Positions 23,204 through 31,375 of a stretch of DNA of 64,000 nucleotides are shown here, piece by piece (position 1 is the stretch's first letter; each line of letters opens with the position of its first letter). The stretch lies in NCBI RefSeq assembly GCF_900104025.1, contig NZ_FNIQ01000001.1, positions 186,001-250,000 on the forward strand, given 5' to 3'. The DNA comes from Geodermatophilus sp. DSM 45219. GTDB taxonomy: Bacteria; Actinomycetota; Actinomycetes; Mycobacteriales; Geodermatophilaceae. Under the pieces are notes generated by a model. That model searched no databases. It was not told where the DNA came from and was given only the letters and a program-made list of their open reading frames with translations. The translations under genes and the position numbers were made by a program.

Positions 23204-24435
23204 GACGCCGGCACCCGCACCGTCACCGACGTCCCCGCACCCGGCGCCGAGCTCACGTCTACCGACCCGCCCACCTGCTCCACCCGCCCGCGCAGCCCGT
23301 CCAGCCCGGACCCCTGCGCCTCGGCGACGTCGAAGCCGACGCCGTCGTCCTCGACGTGCACCGACACGTGGCCGGCCACCCGCGCCAGCCGGACGACCAC
23401 CGCCGAGGCCCCCGCGTGCCGGCGGACGTTGGTCAGCGCCTCCTGGGCCCCGCGCAGCAGCACGATCTCCTCGTCCCGCCGCAGCGCCGGCCCCTCCCCC
23501 AGCGCCGCGGTGTCCACCCGCACCGGCAGGCCGGTCTCCCGGGCGAACCGGGACGCCAGCTGCTCCAGCGCCTCCACCAGCGTGGCGTCGTCGAGCGCGA
23601 CCGGCTGGAACGCCGCCACCACCGCGCGCGCCTCGGCCAGGTTGTCCCGCGCGACCTCCTCGATGAGCCCCAGCCGGTCACGCGCGGCGGCGGGGTCGGC
23701 GGCCAGCTGCGCGGCCGCGGTCTGCGCGAGGACCACGATGCTCGTGTAGCCCTGCGCCAGGGTGTCGTGCACCTCGCGGGCCAGCCGCTCCCGCTCGGCG
23801 AGCACCCCGCGCTCCCGCTCGGCCGTCGCCAGCTCGGCCCGGGTCCGCTCCAGCTGTTCGATGAGCTCTGCCCGGTGTGCGCTCTGGTAGAGCACACGGC
23901 TCACCCACAGGCCGAGCAACAGGCTGAAGAAGAGGCTGACCCCGGTGTCGAGCAGGACGTCCCGAGCGGCTTCTCCGTTGGCGGCCCGCACCACCGGGCC
24001 GATCGCCGTGGCCACGGCCAGCAGCACGGTCCAGGCGACTCCGGTCGTCGTGCCCTGGACCACGAACCACACCTGCGGATAAGCCAGGAAGAGCAGGAAG
24101 AACAGCTCGGGGGTCACGAAGCCGAGCACGCCGAAGGCCACGACGAGGACGGACAGGTACAGCGCTGCCCGCCACGGATGCCCGCGCGAGATCGCCGGCG
24201 CGCCGATCCCCGCGTAGGCCAGCGCGAGCACGGCGAGGACGGCGAGCGCCGCGACCCGCCGTCCGCCGTCGGAGCCGGTGGCGGTGGCGACCAGGGCGAG
24301 GGTCCACAGCGCTGCGGCCACCACGTGCAGCCCGGCCAGCGTCGCCTGCCACCCGCGTTCGGTCAGCGGCTCGCCGCCGCCCTCCCCCACCTGCGGCGGG
24401 AGGAAGGCGGCGGCCAGCCCGTGGCGGAGGTTCAC
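23200..24435 (-). CDS. Sensor histidine kinase (DesK/NarX-like, HisKA_3)
   Basis: 411 residues from GTG 24435 (4-base overlap with the permease gene). About five to six membrane segments lie in residues 30-190. A coiled coil (EQLERTRAELATAERERGVL) leads into the HisKA_3 phosphoacceptor box ERERLAREVHDTLAQGYTS with His in REVHD. The HATPase_c domain has RGAQEALTNVRRHAGAS (N box), VEDDGVGFD (G1) and GSGLDGLRGRVEQVGG (G2). All motifs are intact. The signal is presumably membrane-associated. It pairs with the regulator encoded next to it. Confidence 0.93.
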   Translation of the reverse strand: MNLRHGLAAAFLPPQVGEGGGEPLTERGWQATLAGLHVVAAALWTLALVATATGSDGGRRVAALAVLAVLALAYAGIGAPAISRGHPWRAALYLSVLVVAFGVLGFVTPELFFLLFLAYPQVWFVVQGTTTGVAWTVLLAVATAIGPVVRAANGEAARDVLLDTGVSLFFSLLLGLWVSRVLYQSAHRAELIEQLERTRAELATAERERGVLAERERLAREVHDTLAQGYTSIVVLAQTAAAQLAADPAAARDRLGLIEEVARDNLAEARAVVAAFQPVALDDATLVEALEQLASRFARETGLPVRVDTAALGEGPALRRDEEIVLLRGAQEALTNVRRHAGASAVVVRLARVAGHVSVHVEDDGVGFDVAEAQGSGLDGLRGRVEQVGGSVDVSSAPGAGTSVTVRVPAS

Positions 24436-25253
24436 CCGCCACGCCGCCAGCGGAACGTCCGGACGCACACCACGACCCCGACGATCACCCACGCCACCAG
24501 CACCACGGCGGTCATCCCGTGCTCCCATCCACCGCCGACCTCGGCCGCGGCGGCCTGCTCGGGGAGGAAGACCGAGCGCATCCCCTGGGTCAGCCACTTG
24601 AGCGGGAAGAAGGCGGCCAGCTGCTGCATCCACGTCGGCAGCTCGGAGAAGATGAAGAACACGCCGGAAGCGAACTGCAGCACGATCGCGATCGCCGGGA
24701 TCACGGCCCCGGCCGAGCGGGCACTGCTGACGAAGGCGGCGGCCGTGACGCCGAGGACCGTGCCGGCCAGTGCCCCGAGCAGGGCCACCCAGGCGAAGGT
24801 CAGCCAGCGCGCCGGGTCGTCGGGCAAGGGGATGTCGTAGGCCAGCGACGCCACGGCCAGCAGCAGGGCCAACTGGGCCACCGTCGTCACCAGCACCTGC
24901 CCGGCCTTGCCGGCGAAGTAGGCCGCCGCCGGGGTGCCGAGAGTCTGCAGCCGGGCGAGGTCTCCGCGGTCGCGCTCCTCGGGGATGGCCGTGCCCAGCG
25001 CCTGGAAGCTGGTCAGCATGATCCCGGTGGCCGCGATCCCGGCGAGGAAGTACTGGCTGAAGGTGACCCCGCCGGGGACCACCTGGTCGCCGAACACCGC
25101 GTCGAAGATCGACAGCATCAGCACCGGGTAGGCGAAGGAGAAGATCACCTGCTCCGGTTCGCGGACGAACAGCCGCAGCTCGAGCACGACCCGCGCCAGG
25201 GCGATGGACGCCCACGACGGCGGGGCCGGTCGGGTCAGGGGCGCAGCGGTCAT
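24432..25253 (-). CDS. ABC-2 type transporter permease
   Basis: 273 residues from ATG 25253, overlapping the ATPase stop by 4 bases. Six membrane segments are visible, including FSFAYPVLMLSIFDAVFGD, YFLAGIAATGIMLTSFQAL and the C-terminal MTAVVLVAWVIVGVVVCVRT. The conserved ABC-2 region IPEERDRGDLARLQTLGTPA lies between segments 2 and 3. This is the DrrB-like drug or lipid export family. It works with the ATPase encoded just upstream. Confidence 0.93.
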   Translation of the reverse strand: MTAAPLTRPAPPSWASIALARVVLELRLFVREPEQVIFSFAYPVLMLSIFDAVFGDQVVPGGVTFSQYFLAGIAATGIMLTSFQALGTAIPEERDRGDLARLQTLGTPAAAYFAGKAGQVLVTTVAQLALLLAVASLAYDIPLPDDPARWLTFAWVALLGALAGTVLGVTAAAFVSSARSAGAVIPAIAIVLQFASGVFFIFSELPTWMQQLAAFFPLKWLTQGMRSVFLPEQAAAAEVGGGWEHGMTAVVLVAWVIVGVVVCVRTFRWRRGG

Positions 25254-26155
25254 CGCGGGTCCTCCTCCGCGGCGGCGACCATGCGGAGGTAGACGTCCTC
25301 CAGGTCGGGGCGGGTGACGGTCAGGTCGGGCACCTCGCCGTGCGGGACGGCAGCGAGCAGGTCGCGCAGCAGCGCGGCCGGGGTGGCGGTGTGCACCTCG
25401 CGGGGGACGCCGTCCTCGGTCCAGCGGACGGTCGCCCCGGCGCGCAGGTGCCCGCCGAGCTCGGCCGGCGGCGCCACCTCCACCAGCCGGCCGGCCGTGA
25501 TGACGCCGACCCGGTCGGCCAGCTGGGCGGCCTCGTCCAGGTAGTGCGTGGTGAGCAGGACCGTCGTCCCGGCGTGCCGCAGGGAGCGGACCAGTGCCCA
25601 GAACTGCCGTCGCGCGGCCGGGTCGAGCCCGGTGGTCGGCTCGTCGAGGAACAGCAGCTCCGGTCGCCCCTGGACGCCGAGCGCCACCTCCAGCCGCCGG
25701 CGCTGCCCTCCGGAGAGCTTCTCGACCCGAGTTCGGGCGGTGTCGCGCAGGCCCACCAGGTCGAGCAGTTCGGTGCTCGGGACCGGCGTCGCGTGGTAGT
25801 GGGCGAAGTGGTCGACCGTCTCGCGCACGGTCAGGGCGTTGCCGGCGCCGGTGGTCTGCGCGACGACGCCGACCCGGTCCCGCCAGGCCCGGTCGCCGGA
25901 CACCGGGTCGACACCGAGTACCCGCACCTCGCCGGCGTCGCGGCGGCGCACGCCCGCGAGCACCTCCACGGTCGTCGTCTTGCCCGCACCGTTGGGCCCG
26001 AGCAGGGCGAAGACCTCCCCACGGCGGACGTCGAGGTCGACCCCGTCGACGACGGCGCGTCCGCCATAACGCTTGACCAGCCCGCGCACGCGGACCGCCG
26101 GGAGGTCGTCGGGCGCCGGCCTGCTGGGGGCCGGGACCGGCTGGATCATCTGCAT
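25250..26155 (-). CDS. ABC transporter ATP-binding protein (DrrA/CcmA-like)
   Basis: 301 residues from ATG 26155, chosen because GGAGGAGG lies 9 bases upstream; a longer frame to 26218 lacks such a site. Walker A is GPNGAGKTTT, the signature is LSGGQRRRLEVA, Walker B is LLFLDEPTTGLDP and the H-loop is LLTTHYLDEA. The C-terminal ~80 residues (HLRAGATVRWTEDGVP ... RPDLEDVYLRMV) are typical of DrrA-type exporters. It is the first gene of the four-gene operon (ATPase-permease-kinase-regulator), each junction overlapping by 4 bases. It diverges from the YcaO pathway operon across 208 bases. Confidence 0.94.
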   Translation of the reverse strand: MQMIQPVPAPSRPAPDDLPAVRVRGLVKRYGGRAVVDGVDLDVRRGEVFALLGPNGAGKTTTVEVLAGVRRRDAGEVRVLGVDPVSGDRAWRDRVGVVAQTTGAGNALTVRETVDHFAHYHATPVPSTELLDLVGLRDTARTRVEKLSGGQRRRLEVALGVQGRPELLFLDEPTTGLDPAARRQFWALVRSLRHAGTTVLLTTHYLDEAAQLADRVGVITAGRLVEVAPPAELGGHLRAGATVRWTEDGVPREVHTATPAALLRDLLAAVPHGEVPDLTVTRPDLEDVYLRMVAAAEEDPR

Positions 26156-26363
26156 GCCGCGACCCTCCTCCCTGGCGCCGCCCGGCGGGACCGCCGGAAC
26201 ACGGGTCCTGCCGTCCACCGACCGGTGGACGACGGGACTCCCGACCGCCCCCGTCCTTCATGATCGACTCCAAGACTGGACTGATTCCATTTTCACCCTG
26301 CAGCGCCCGGTGCCGCGTGCCACGGTGGGTCGCGCGTCATGCTGTCGAGTGCGAGGGGGATCC
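26156..26363. promoter_or_regulatory. Shared divergent promoter region of the ABC operon and the YcaO operon
   Basis: 208 bases with a local AT-richer patch (26255-26300: GACTGGACTGATTCCATTTTC). Short repeats GACTCC, GACTGG, GACTGA and GATTCC occur within 26265-26289 and could be half-sites for a regulator. No clear -35/-10 pair can be assigned. Both operons start from here, so co-regulation is possible. Confidence 0.45.
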
Positions 26364-27587
26364 ATGGTGTCCGAGGGACCGCGTCGGGTCGGGATGGCCG
26401 TGGTCGGCCTGGGTGGAGCGGTCGCCACGACCGCGGTGGCGGGGCTGGAGATGCTCCGGGCCGGGGGTGACACGGCAGGGCTGCCGCTGGCAGGACTGGA
26501 GGTCGGCGGCCGCCCCGCCGAGGAGGCGACCGGCCTGGCCGAGTACACCGACCTGGTGGTCGGCGGCTGGGACCTCGACGGCTCCGACCTGCGCAAGGCC
26601 GCGGAGCAGCACGGCGTCCTCGACCACCACCAGCTGGAGCAGGCCGGGCCATATCTGTCCTCGGTGACCCCGTGGGCGGCAGCCGGCGACGCCGACTTCT
26701 GCCGCAACGTGACCGGCGGCAACGTGGCGCTGGCCGAGACCCGCCGCGCCCAGGTCGATGCCGTCCGTGCCGACCTCGTCCGCTTCCGCGAAGAGCAGCA
26801 GCTCGACGGGCTCGTCCTGGTCAACCTGGCCTCGACCGAGCGCTGGCCGGACCCCGGAGCGCCCGTGCTGCAGACGATCGAGGCGTTCGAGGCCGGGCTG
26901 GACGCCGACGACCGCTCGATCACCCCCTCGATGGTCTACGCCTACGCCGCGATCGCCGAGGGTGTCGGCTACGTCAACTTCACGCCCTCGCTGGCCGCCG
27001 ACGTCCCGGCGCTGGTCGCCTTCGCGGAGAGCCGCGGCGTCCCGGTCGCCGGCAAGGACGGCAAGACCGGCCAGACGATGATGAAGACGGTGCTCGCGCC
27101 GGCCTTCCGCAGCCGCGCGCTGACCGTGGAGGGCTGGTACTCCACCAACATCCTGGGCAACCGCGACGGCCTGGCCCTCGAGGACCCGGACTCGCTGTCG
27201 AGCAAGCTGCAGACCAAGGGCAGCGTGCTGGACTCGATCCTCGGCTACCCGGTCGAGGACCACGTCGTGCGGATCGACTACTACCGCCCGCGCGGGGACC
27301 AGAAGGAGGCCTGGGACGCCATCGACCTGGTCGGCTTCCTCGGCCAGCGGATGCAGGTCAAGGTCGACTTCCAGTGCCGCGACTCGATCCTGGCCGCGCC
27401 GCTGGCCATCGAGCTGGCCCGGCTGACCGACCTGGCCCAGCAGCGCGGGGAGGGCGGCGTGCAGACCCAGCTCGGCTGGTTCTTCAAGGCGCCGATGTCC
27501 CCCGACGGCGCCACTCCCGAGCACGCCCTGCACCGGCAGGAGCGGGTGCTGCTCGACTGGGTCGCCGCGGGCGCGGCCGGCCGGTGA
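26364..27587 (+). CDS. Myo-inositol-phosphate synthase family protein
   Basis: 407 residues from ATG 26364, with GAGGGGGA 4-11 bases upstream. The NAD-binding start is MAVVGLGGAVATTAVAGLEM. The catalytic half has KDGKTGQTMMKTVLAPAF, GWYSTNILGNRDG, LQTKGSVLDSILGYP, VRIDYYRPRGDQKEAWDAID and CRDSILAAPLAIEL, which follow the eukaryote-like Ino1 order (GQTKMKSVL, NHLGNNDG, DSLLAAP). The enzyme would turn glucose 6-phosphate into inositol 3-phosphate, or act on a related sugar phosphate. It is the first gene of the nine-gene operon, overlapping the next by GTGA. The housekeeping Ino1 for phosphatidylinositol is probably elsewhere, so this looks like a pathway-specific copy. Confidence 0.88.
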   Translation: MVSEGPRRVGMAVVGLGGAVATTAVAGLEMLRAGGDTAGLPLAGLEVGGRPAEEATGLAEYTDLVVGGWDLDGSDLRKAAEQHGVLDHHQLEQAGPYLSSVTPWAAAGDADFCRNVTGGNVALAETRRAQVDAVRADLVRFREEQQLDGLVLVNLASTERWPDPGAPVLQTIEAFEAGLDADDRSITPSMVYAYAAIAEGVGYVNFTPSLAADVPALVAFAESRGVPVAGKDGKTGQTMMKTVLAPAFRSRALTVEGWYSTNILGNRDGLALEDPDSLSSKLQTKGSVLDSILGYPVEDHVVRIDYYRPRGDQKEAWDAIDLVGFLGQRMQVKVDFQCRDSILAAPLAIELARLTDLAQQRGEGGVQTQLGWFFKAPMSPDGATPEHALHRQERVLLDWVAAGAAGR

Positions 27588-28483
27588 CGGGCGGGTCCCC
27601 CGCCCTCGCCGCGCTCCGCCCGCTGCTGACCGAGGTCGGCGACGCCAAGCGGGTCCGCGTCGCCGGCCGCGCCGGGTCGCTGGCCGAGCAGTCCTTCGCC
27701 CGCGCCTGGGGGCGGCTGGTCGCCGGCGAGGACGCGACCGCGGTGGCGCTGTCGGAGACGGCGGCCGCCGTGGCCCGGGCCCGGCTGGCCGGCATCGACG
27801 GTGCGGTCCTGCGAACTGCGGGTCTCGGCGACGACGAGGCGCGGGGCGTGCTGCGGCGCGGGTTCGACGAGGTCGCCGGCCCGCTCGACGCCGGCCTGCG
27901 GCCGCGGCTGCGCGAGGCGCTGCCGCTCGCCGTCCTCGCGTCCGAGCCGCCGGCGCTGGCCGCCCGGCTCAACGCCCAGCCGCGCGCCGGGGCCACCGCA
28001 CCGGGCGTGGCGCGGGTCATCGTGGAGCCGCCGGAGAGCCACGGCGACCACTGCCTCACCGTGGCCGTGTACGGGGTGCTGGTCGCGCCGGTGTTCGGCG
28101 CCGACCCGGTCGCACCGTTCCTCGTCGGGCTGGCCCACCACCTGCACAACGTGGTGCTGCCCGACGCCGGGTTCGCCGGGGAGGTGCTGCTCGGCGCGGC
28201 CCTCGACCGGGTGCTGACGACGCTGGAGGAGCGCGAGCTGGCCGCCCTGCCGGGCGAGCTGGCGGAGCGGTTGCGCACGGTGCTGCGGCTGCGGGCGGAC
28301 GCCGGGGCGCCGGAGTCGCAGGCCTTCCACGCCGCCGACGTCCTCGACCGGGTGCTGCAGGTGCACCACCACGCGCGGGCCGCCGCGTTCACCGCCGCGC
28401 AGGCGCTGGACGACCTGGAGCTGGTGCACGCCGGGCCGGTGCAGGCGTTCCACCTCGACGTCCTGGCGGCGGCGGGGCTGTGA
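27584..28483 (+). CDS. Hypothetical protein with degenerate HD-domain pattern
   Basis: 299 residues from GTG 27584. The first ~130 residues are Ala/Arg-rich helices. The rest is helical with His clusters: ESHGDHCLTVAVYGVLV, FLVGLAHHLHNVVLPDAGF, FHAADVLDRVLQVHHHARA. Spacing resembles an HD-type metal phosphohydrolase (first His, HD pair, last Asp), but the HD pair reads HH. A metal-dependent hydrolase is possible, for example a phosphatase for the inositol phosphate made by the preceding enzyme. No named family is recognised. Both ends overlap neighbours by 4 bases, so it belongs firmly to the operon. Confidence 0.7.
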   Translation: MTGGSPALAALRPLLTEVGDAKRVRVAGRAGSLAEQSFARAWGRLVAGEDATAVALSETAAAVARARLAGIDGAVLRTAGLGDDEARGVLRRGFDEVAGPLDAGLRPRLREALPLAVLASEPPALAARLNAQPRAGATAPGVARVIVEPPESHGDHCLTVAVYGVLVAPVFGADPVAPFLVGLAHHLHNVVLPDAGFAGEVLLGAALDRVLTTLEERELAALPGELAERLRTVLRLRADAGAPESQAFHAADVLDRVLQVHHHARAAAFTAAQALDDLELVHAGPVQAFHLDVLAAAGL

Positions 28484-29505
28484 GCGTGGTGGCACCGGCC
28501 GTCCCGGTGGTGGACGGCATCCCGTTCGCCCGGGCCGGCCGCGACGGGCTGCGCGCGGAGGTGGCCGGCCTGCTGGCGCACGACGAGGTCGACCGCGCCC
28601 GGGTGCTGCTGCTGGCCGACGCCGACGACTGGTGGACCGAGCCGCCGCCGCCGCCCGAGCAGCTGGCCCGCGTGCCGGCGGCGGAGACGCTGCGCGAGGC
28701 GATGGGGCTGCTCGGCATGGGCCGGGTGGCCGACTACTTCGCGCACCGGTGGTCCGACCCCACCCACCTGGCCGGGCTGGCGCTGCTGCAGCAGCACTGG
28801 CCGGGGAGCAGGCCCGTGGTGGACGTCGCCTGCGGGATCGGCACCCACCTGCGCGAGCTGGCCCGCCGCGGCTGCACCGACCTGGTCGGCGTCGACGTCG
28901 TCTGGGCCAAGCTGTGGCTGGCCCGCCGCTTCGTCTGCTCCGCGGCCCGCTACGTGTGCGCCGACGTGACCGCCGTCCCCGGTCCCGCAGTTCGGCAGCC
29001 GGCCTACGTGCTGTGCCACGACGCCTTCTACTTCCTGCGCGACAAGCCGGCCGCGGCCGCGGCGATGCGCGCGCTGGCTGGGGACGGCGGCACCGTCGTC
29101 GTCGGGCACGCGCACGTCGCCGACCCGCACGGCGAGCCGCTGACCCCGGAGGGCTACGCCGCGGTGCTCGGCACCGACCTGCTCTACGACGACGCCGAGC
29201 TCACCGCGTCGCTGCTCGCCGGCCGCCCGCCCCGGCCGGCCCCGGCCGGGGAGCTGCACGACAGCGAGGCGGTCGGGCTCGTCGCGGGCGACCCGTGCCC
29301 GCCGGCACCGGCCGACCTCGGCGAGCCGCTGCCGCCGCTGCGGCCGAACCCGCTGTACACCGACGGCGCGCTGCGCTGGCCCAGCGAGCGCTACGCGACC
29401 GAGTACGGCCCCCGCTCGGGGTACCTGCCCCCGCGGTGGCCGGACCCGCTGCCGGCCGACGCCGCCCGCCGCCGGCTCCTCGTCGACCTGCCGGAGGCGT
29501 GGTGA
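28480..29505 (+). CDS. Class I SAM-dependent methyltransferase
   Basis: 341 residues from GTG 28480. An N-terminal region of ~100 residues (VDGIPFARAGRDGLRAEVAG LLAHDEVD) precedes the Rossmann fold. Motif I is VVDVACGIGTHLRELARRG, the acidic end of strand 2 is LVGVDVVWAKLWLARR and motif IV-like is YVLCHDAFYFL. The C-terminal ~110 residues (LPPLRPNPLYTDGALRWPSE, YGPRSGYLPPRWP) are unusual and Pro-rich. It would methylate a pathway intermediate. It overlaps genes on both sides by 4 bases. Confidence 0.85.
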   Translation: MSVVAPAVPVVDGIPFARAGRDGLRAEVAGLLAHDEVDRARVLLLADADDWWTEPPPPPEQLARVPAAETLREAMGLLGMGRVADYFAHRWSDPTHLAGLALLQQHWPGSRPVVDVACGIGTHLRELARRGCTDLVGVDVVWAKLWLARRFVCSAARYVCADVTAVPGPAVRQPAYVLCHDAFYFLRDKPAAAAAMRALAGDGGTVVVGHAHVADPHGEPLTPEGYAAVLGTDLLYDDAELTASLLAGRPPRPAPAGELHDSEAVGLVAGDPCPPAPADLGEPLPPLRPNPLYTDGALRWPSERYATEYGPRSGYLPPRWPDPLPADAARRRLLVDLPEAW

Positions 29506-30506
29506 GCGCGCGAGGTGCCCCGGTGACCCCGGTGGGCTGGGGCGTGGCCGGCTGCGGCTGGGTCGCCCGCGACCACGCGCTGCCCGCGCTCGCCACGACG
29601 CCGGGCGCCCGGGTGGTCGCGCTGCACGACCGGGACCCCGCCGCCACGGCCCGGGTGGACGTCGGCGCGCCCGCGCACACCGACCTCGGTGCCTTCCTCG
29701 CCACGCCGGGCCTGGACGCGGTCTACGTCGCCGTCCCCAACGCCGCGCACCGGGAGGTGGTCGAGGCGGCCGCGGCCGCGGGCAAGGCGGTGCTGTGCGA
29801 GAAGCCGCTGGCGGCCGACGTCGCCGACGCCCGCGCCATGGTGACCGCCGCCCGCGACGCCGGCGTCCTGCTCGGGACGGCGTACGACCAGCGCTGGCAC
29901 CCCGCCCACGTGCGGCTGCGCGAGCTGGTGCCCGAGTTCGGCACGATCACCGCGCTGCGGATCGTCTACTGCTGCTGGCTGCCCGCCGACTGGACGCCGG
30001 ACGGCCGGCCGCACGACAACTGGCGGGTCGACCGGGCCCGGGCCGGCGGCGGCGCCGCGATCGACCTGGCCCCGCACGGGCTGGACCTGGCCGGCGTGCT
30101 GCTCGGCGAGGACGTCGTCGAGCTGCGCGCCCTGCTGCAGCGCCGGGTGCAGGACTACCCGGTGGACGACGGCGCGCTGCTGTCCGGGCGCACCGCGGGC
30201 GGCGTGCTGGTCGACCTGCACGTCGCGTTCAACACCCCCGACGCGCTTGCCCGCCGCCGGCTCGAGGTCGTCGGCACCCGCGGGATGGCCGTCGCCGTCG
30301 ACACGATGGGCCAGACGGCGGGCGGCTCGCTCACGCTGTTCCGGCCCGACCCGGTCGACGTCCGCTTCGCCGGGGACTCCCCCTTCGCCGCGCAGTTCGC
30401 CGCCTTCACCGCCGCCGTGGCGGGGACGTCGTCCTGGCCGTACGACGCCGCCCGCGACCTGGCGCTGCACCGCCTGCTCCTCACCGCCCTGGGAGACGCG
30501 AGATGA
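29502..30506 (+). CDS. Gfo/Idh/MocA-family oxidoreductase
   Basis: 334 residues from GTG 29502. The N-terminal NAD(P)-binding motif is GWGVAGCGWVARDHALPAL. LDAVYVAVPNAAHREVVEAA and the conserved CEKPLA (catalytic Lys region) follow. The C-terminal domain has GGGAAIDLAPHGLDLAGVLL with the conserved D/H pair. Family members oxidise or reduce sugars and inositols, including inositol 2-dehydrogenases (IolG). Next to an inositol-phosphate synthase and a TIM-barrel isomerase, an inosose-forming step is plausible. Confidence 0.9.
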   Translation: MSARGAPVTPVGWGVAGCGWVARDHALPALATTPGARVVALHDRDPAATARVDVGAPAHTDLGAFLATPGLDAVYVAVPNAAHREVVEAAAAAGKAVLCEKPLAADVADARAMVTAARDAGVLLGTAYDQRWHPAHVRLRELVPEFGTITALRIVYCCWLPADWTPDGRPHDNWRVDRARAGGGAAIDLAPHGLDLAGVLLGEDVVELRALLQRRVQDYPVDDGALLSGRTAGGVLVDLHVAFNTPDALARRRLEVVGTRGMAVAVDTMGQTAGGSLTLFRPDPVDVRFAGDSPFAAQFAAFTAAVAGTSSWPYDAARDLALHRLLLTALGDAR

Positions 30507-31375
30507 CCAACCCCTACCGCGGGCTGCTGCCGGACCTGCCCGCGTTCGCCTGCACCAACTGCGGGCACTGGCAGCGCTGGCCGGCGCCCGGGCCGCAGGT
30601 GTGCCCGGTGTGCGCCGACGTCCGCAACGCCCTGCCCGAGGACGGCTTCGAGTTCGTCACTCCTGCGCAGGCCGACGCGATGGTGACCGGCTTCTGCCGG
30701 CCGACCGCCGTCGCGGGCGTGACCGAGTTCGGCACCGAGCCGCGCTTCGGGCTGGACAGCCGGGGGTGGGTGATCGAGTCCGACGCCGGGCTGGTCGGCT
30801 TCGAGTGCGCCCCCTGGTACACCGCCGACATGCTGGCCCAGCTGCGCCGGATGGCCGAGGCGAAGGGCGGGTTCGAGATCCTGGCCTCCAGCCACGTGCA
30901 CGGCTACGGCGCGCTGTGGCAGCTGCAGCAGGAGCTCCAGCCGCGGACGGTCTGCGTCGGCGTCCGGGACCTGGAGTGGACCAAGGCCTTCCGGGTCACC
31001 TGGCCCGCGGACGACGAGCTGGAGCTGGCCCCCGACCTCACCCTGCACCGCACCGGCGGGCACTTCCCCGGGCACTCGGTGCTGCACGACCGCCGCCGCG
31101 GCGTGCTGTTCTGCGGCGACTCGCTCAAGGTCGACCTGGACGACGCCGGCGAGCCGGTGGCGCTGAGCGCGCACAAGGCCTTCCACGCGCAGATCCCGCT
31201 CTCGCACGGCGAGCTGCGCGAGTACCTCACGGTCGTCGGCGCGCTGGAGTTCGACGCCGTGGCGACGCCGTTCGAGCTGGTCCGCGGGGTGACCACCGAC
31301 CACGTCGTCCACCTGGTGCAGCGGCTGCTGTCGGGCCCGCCCGACGCCGCCCCCGTCGCGCTGGAGGAGCTGTGA
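30503..31375 (+). CDS. Zinc-ribbon metallo-beta-lactamase-fold hydrolase
   Basis: 290 residues from ATG 30503 (ATGA overlap). The first ~45 residues hold a zinc ribbon: CTNCGHW and CPVCADVRNAL. The metallo-beta-lactamase part has LASSHVHGYGALWQLQQEL (H-x-H-G form), GGHFPGHSVLHDR (His), LFCGDSLKVDL (Asp) and a late His near SAHKAFHAQ. The usual HxHxDH is reduced to HVHGYG, so the metal site may be single or altered. The substrate is not evident. The ribbon suggests protein or carrier contact. It sits immediately upstream of the YcaO gene. Confidence 0.85.
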   Translation: MTNPYRGLLPDLPAFACTNCGHWQRWPAPGPQVCPVCADVRNALPEDGFEFVTPAQADAMVTGFCRPTAVAGVTEFGTEPRFGLDSRGWVIESDAGLVGFECAPWYTADMLAQLRRMAEAKGGFEILASSHVHGYGALWQLQQELQPRTVCVGVRDLEWTKAFRVTWPADDELELAPDLTLHRTGGHFPGHSVLHDRRRGVLFCGDSLKVDLDDAGEPVALSAHKAFHAQIPLSHGELREYLTVVGALEFDAVATPFELVRGVTTDHVVHLVQRLLSGPPDAAPVALEEL

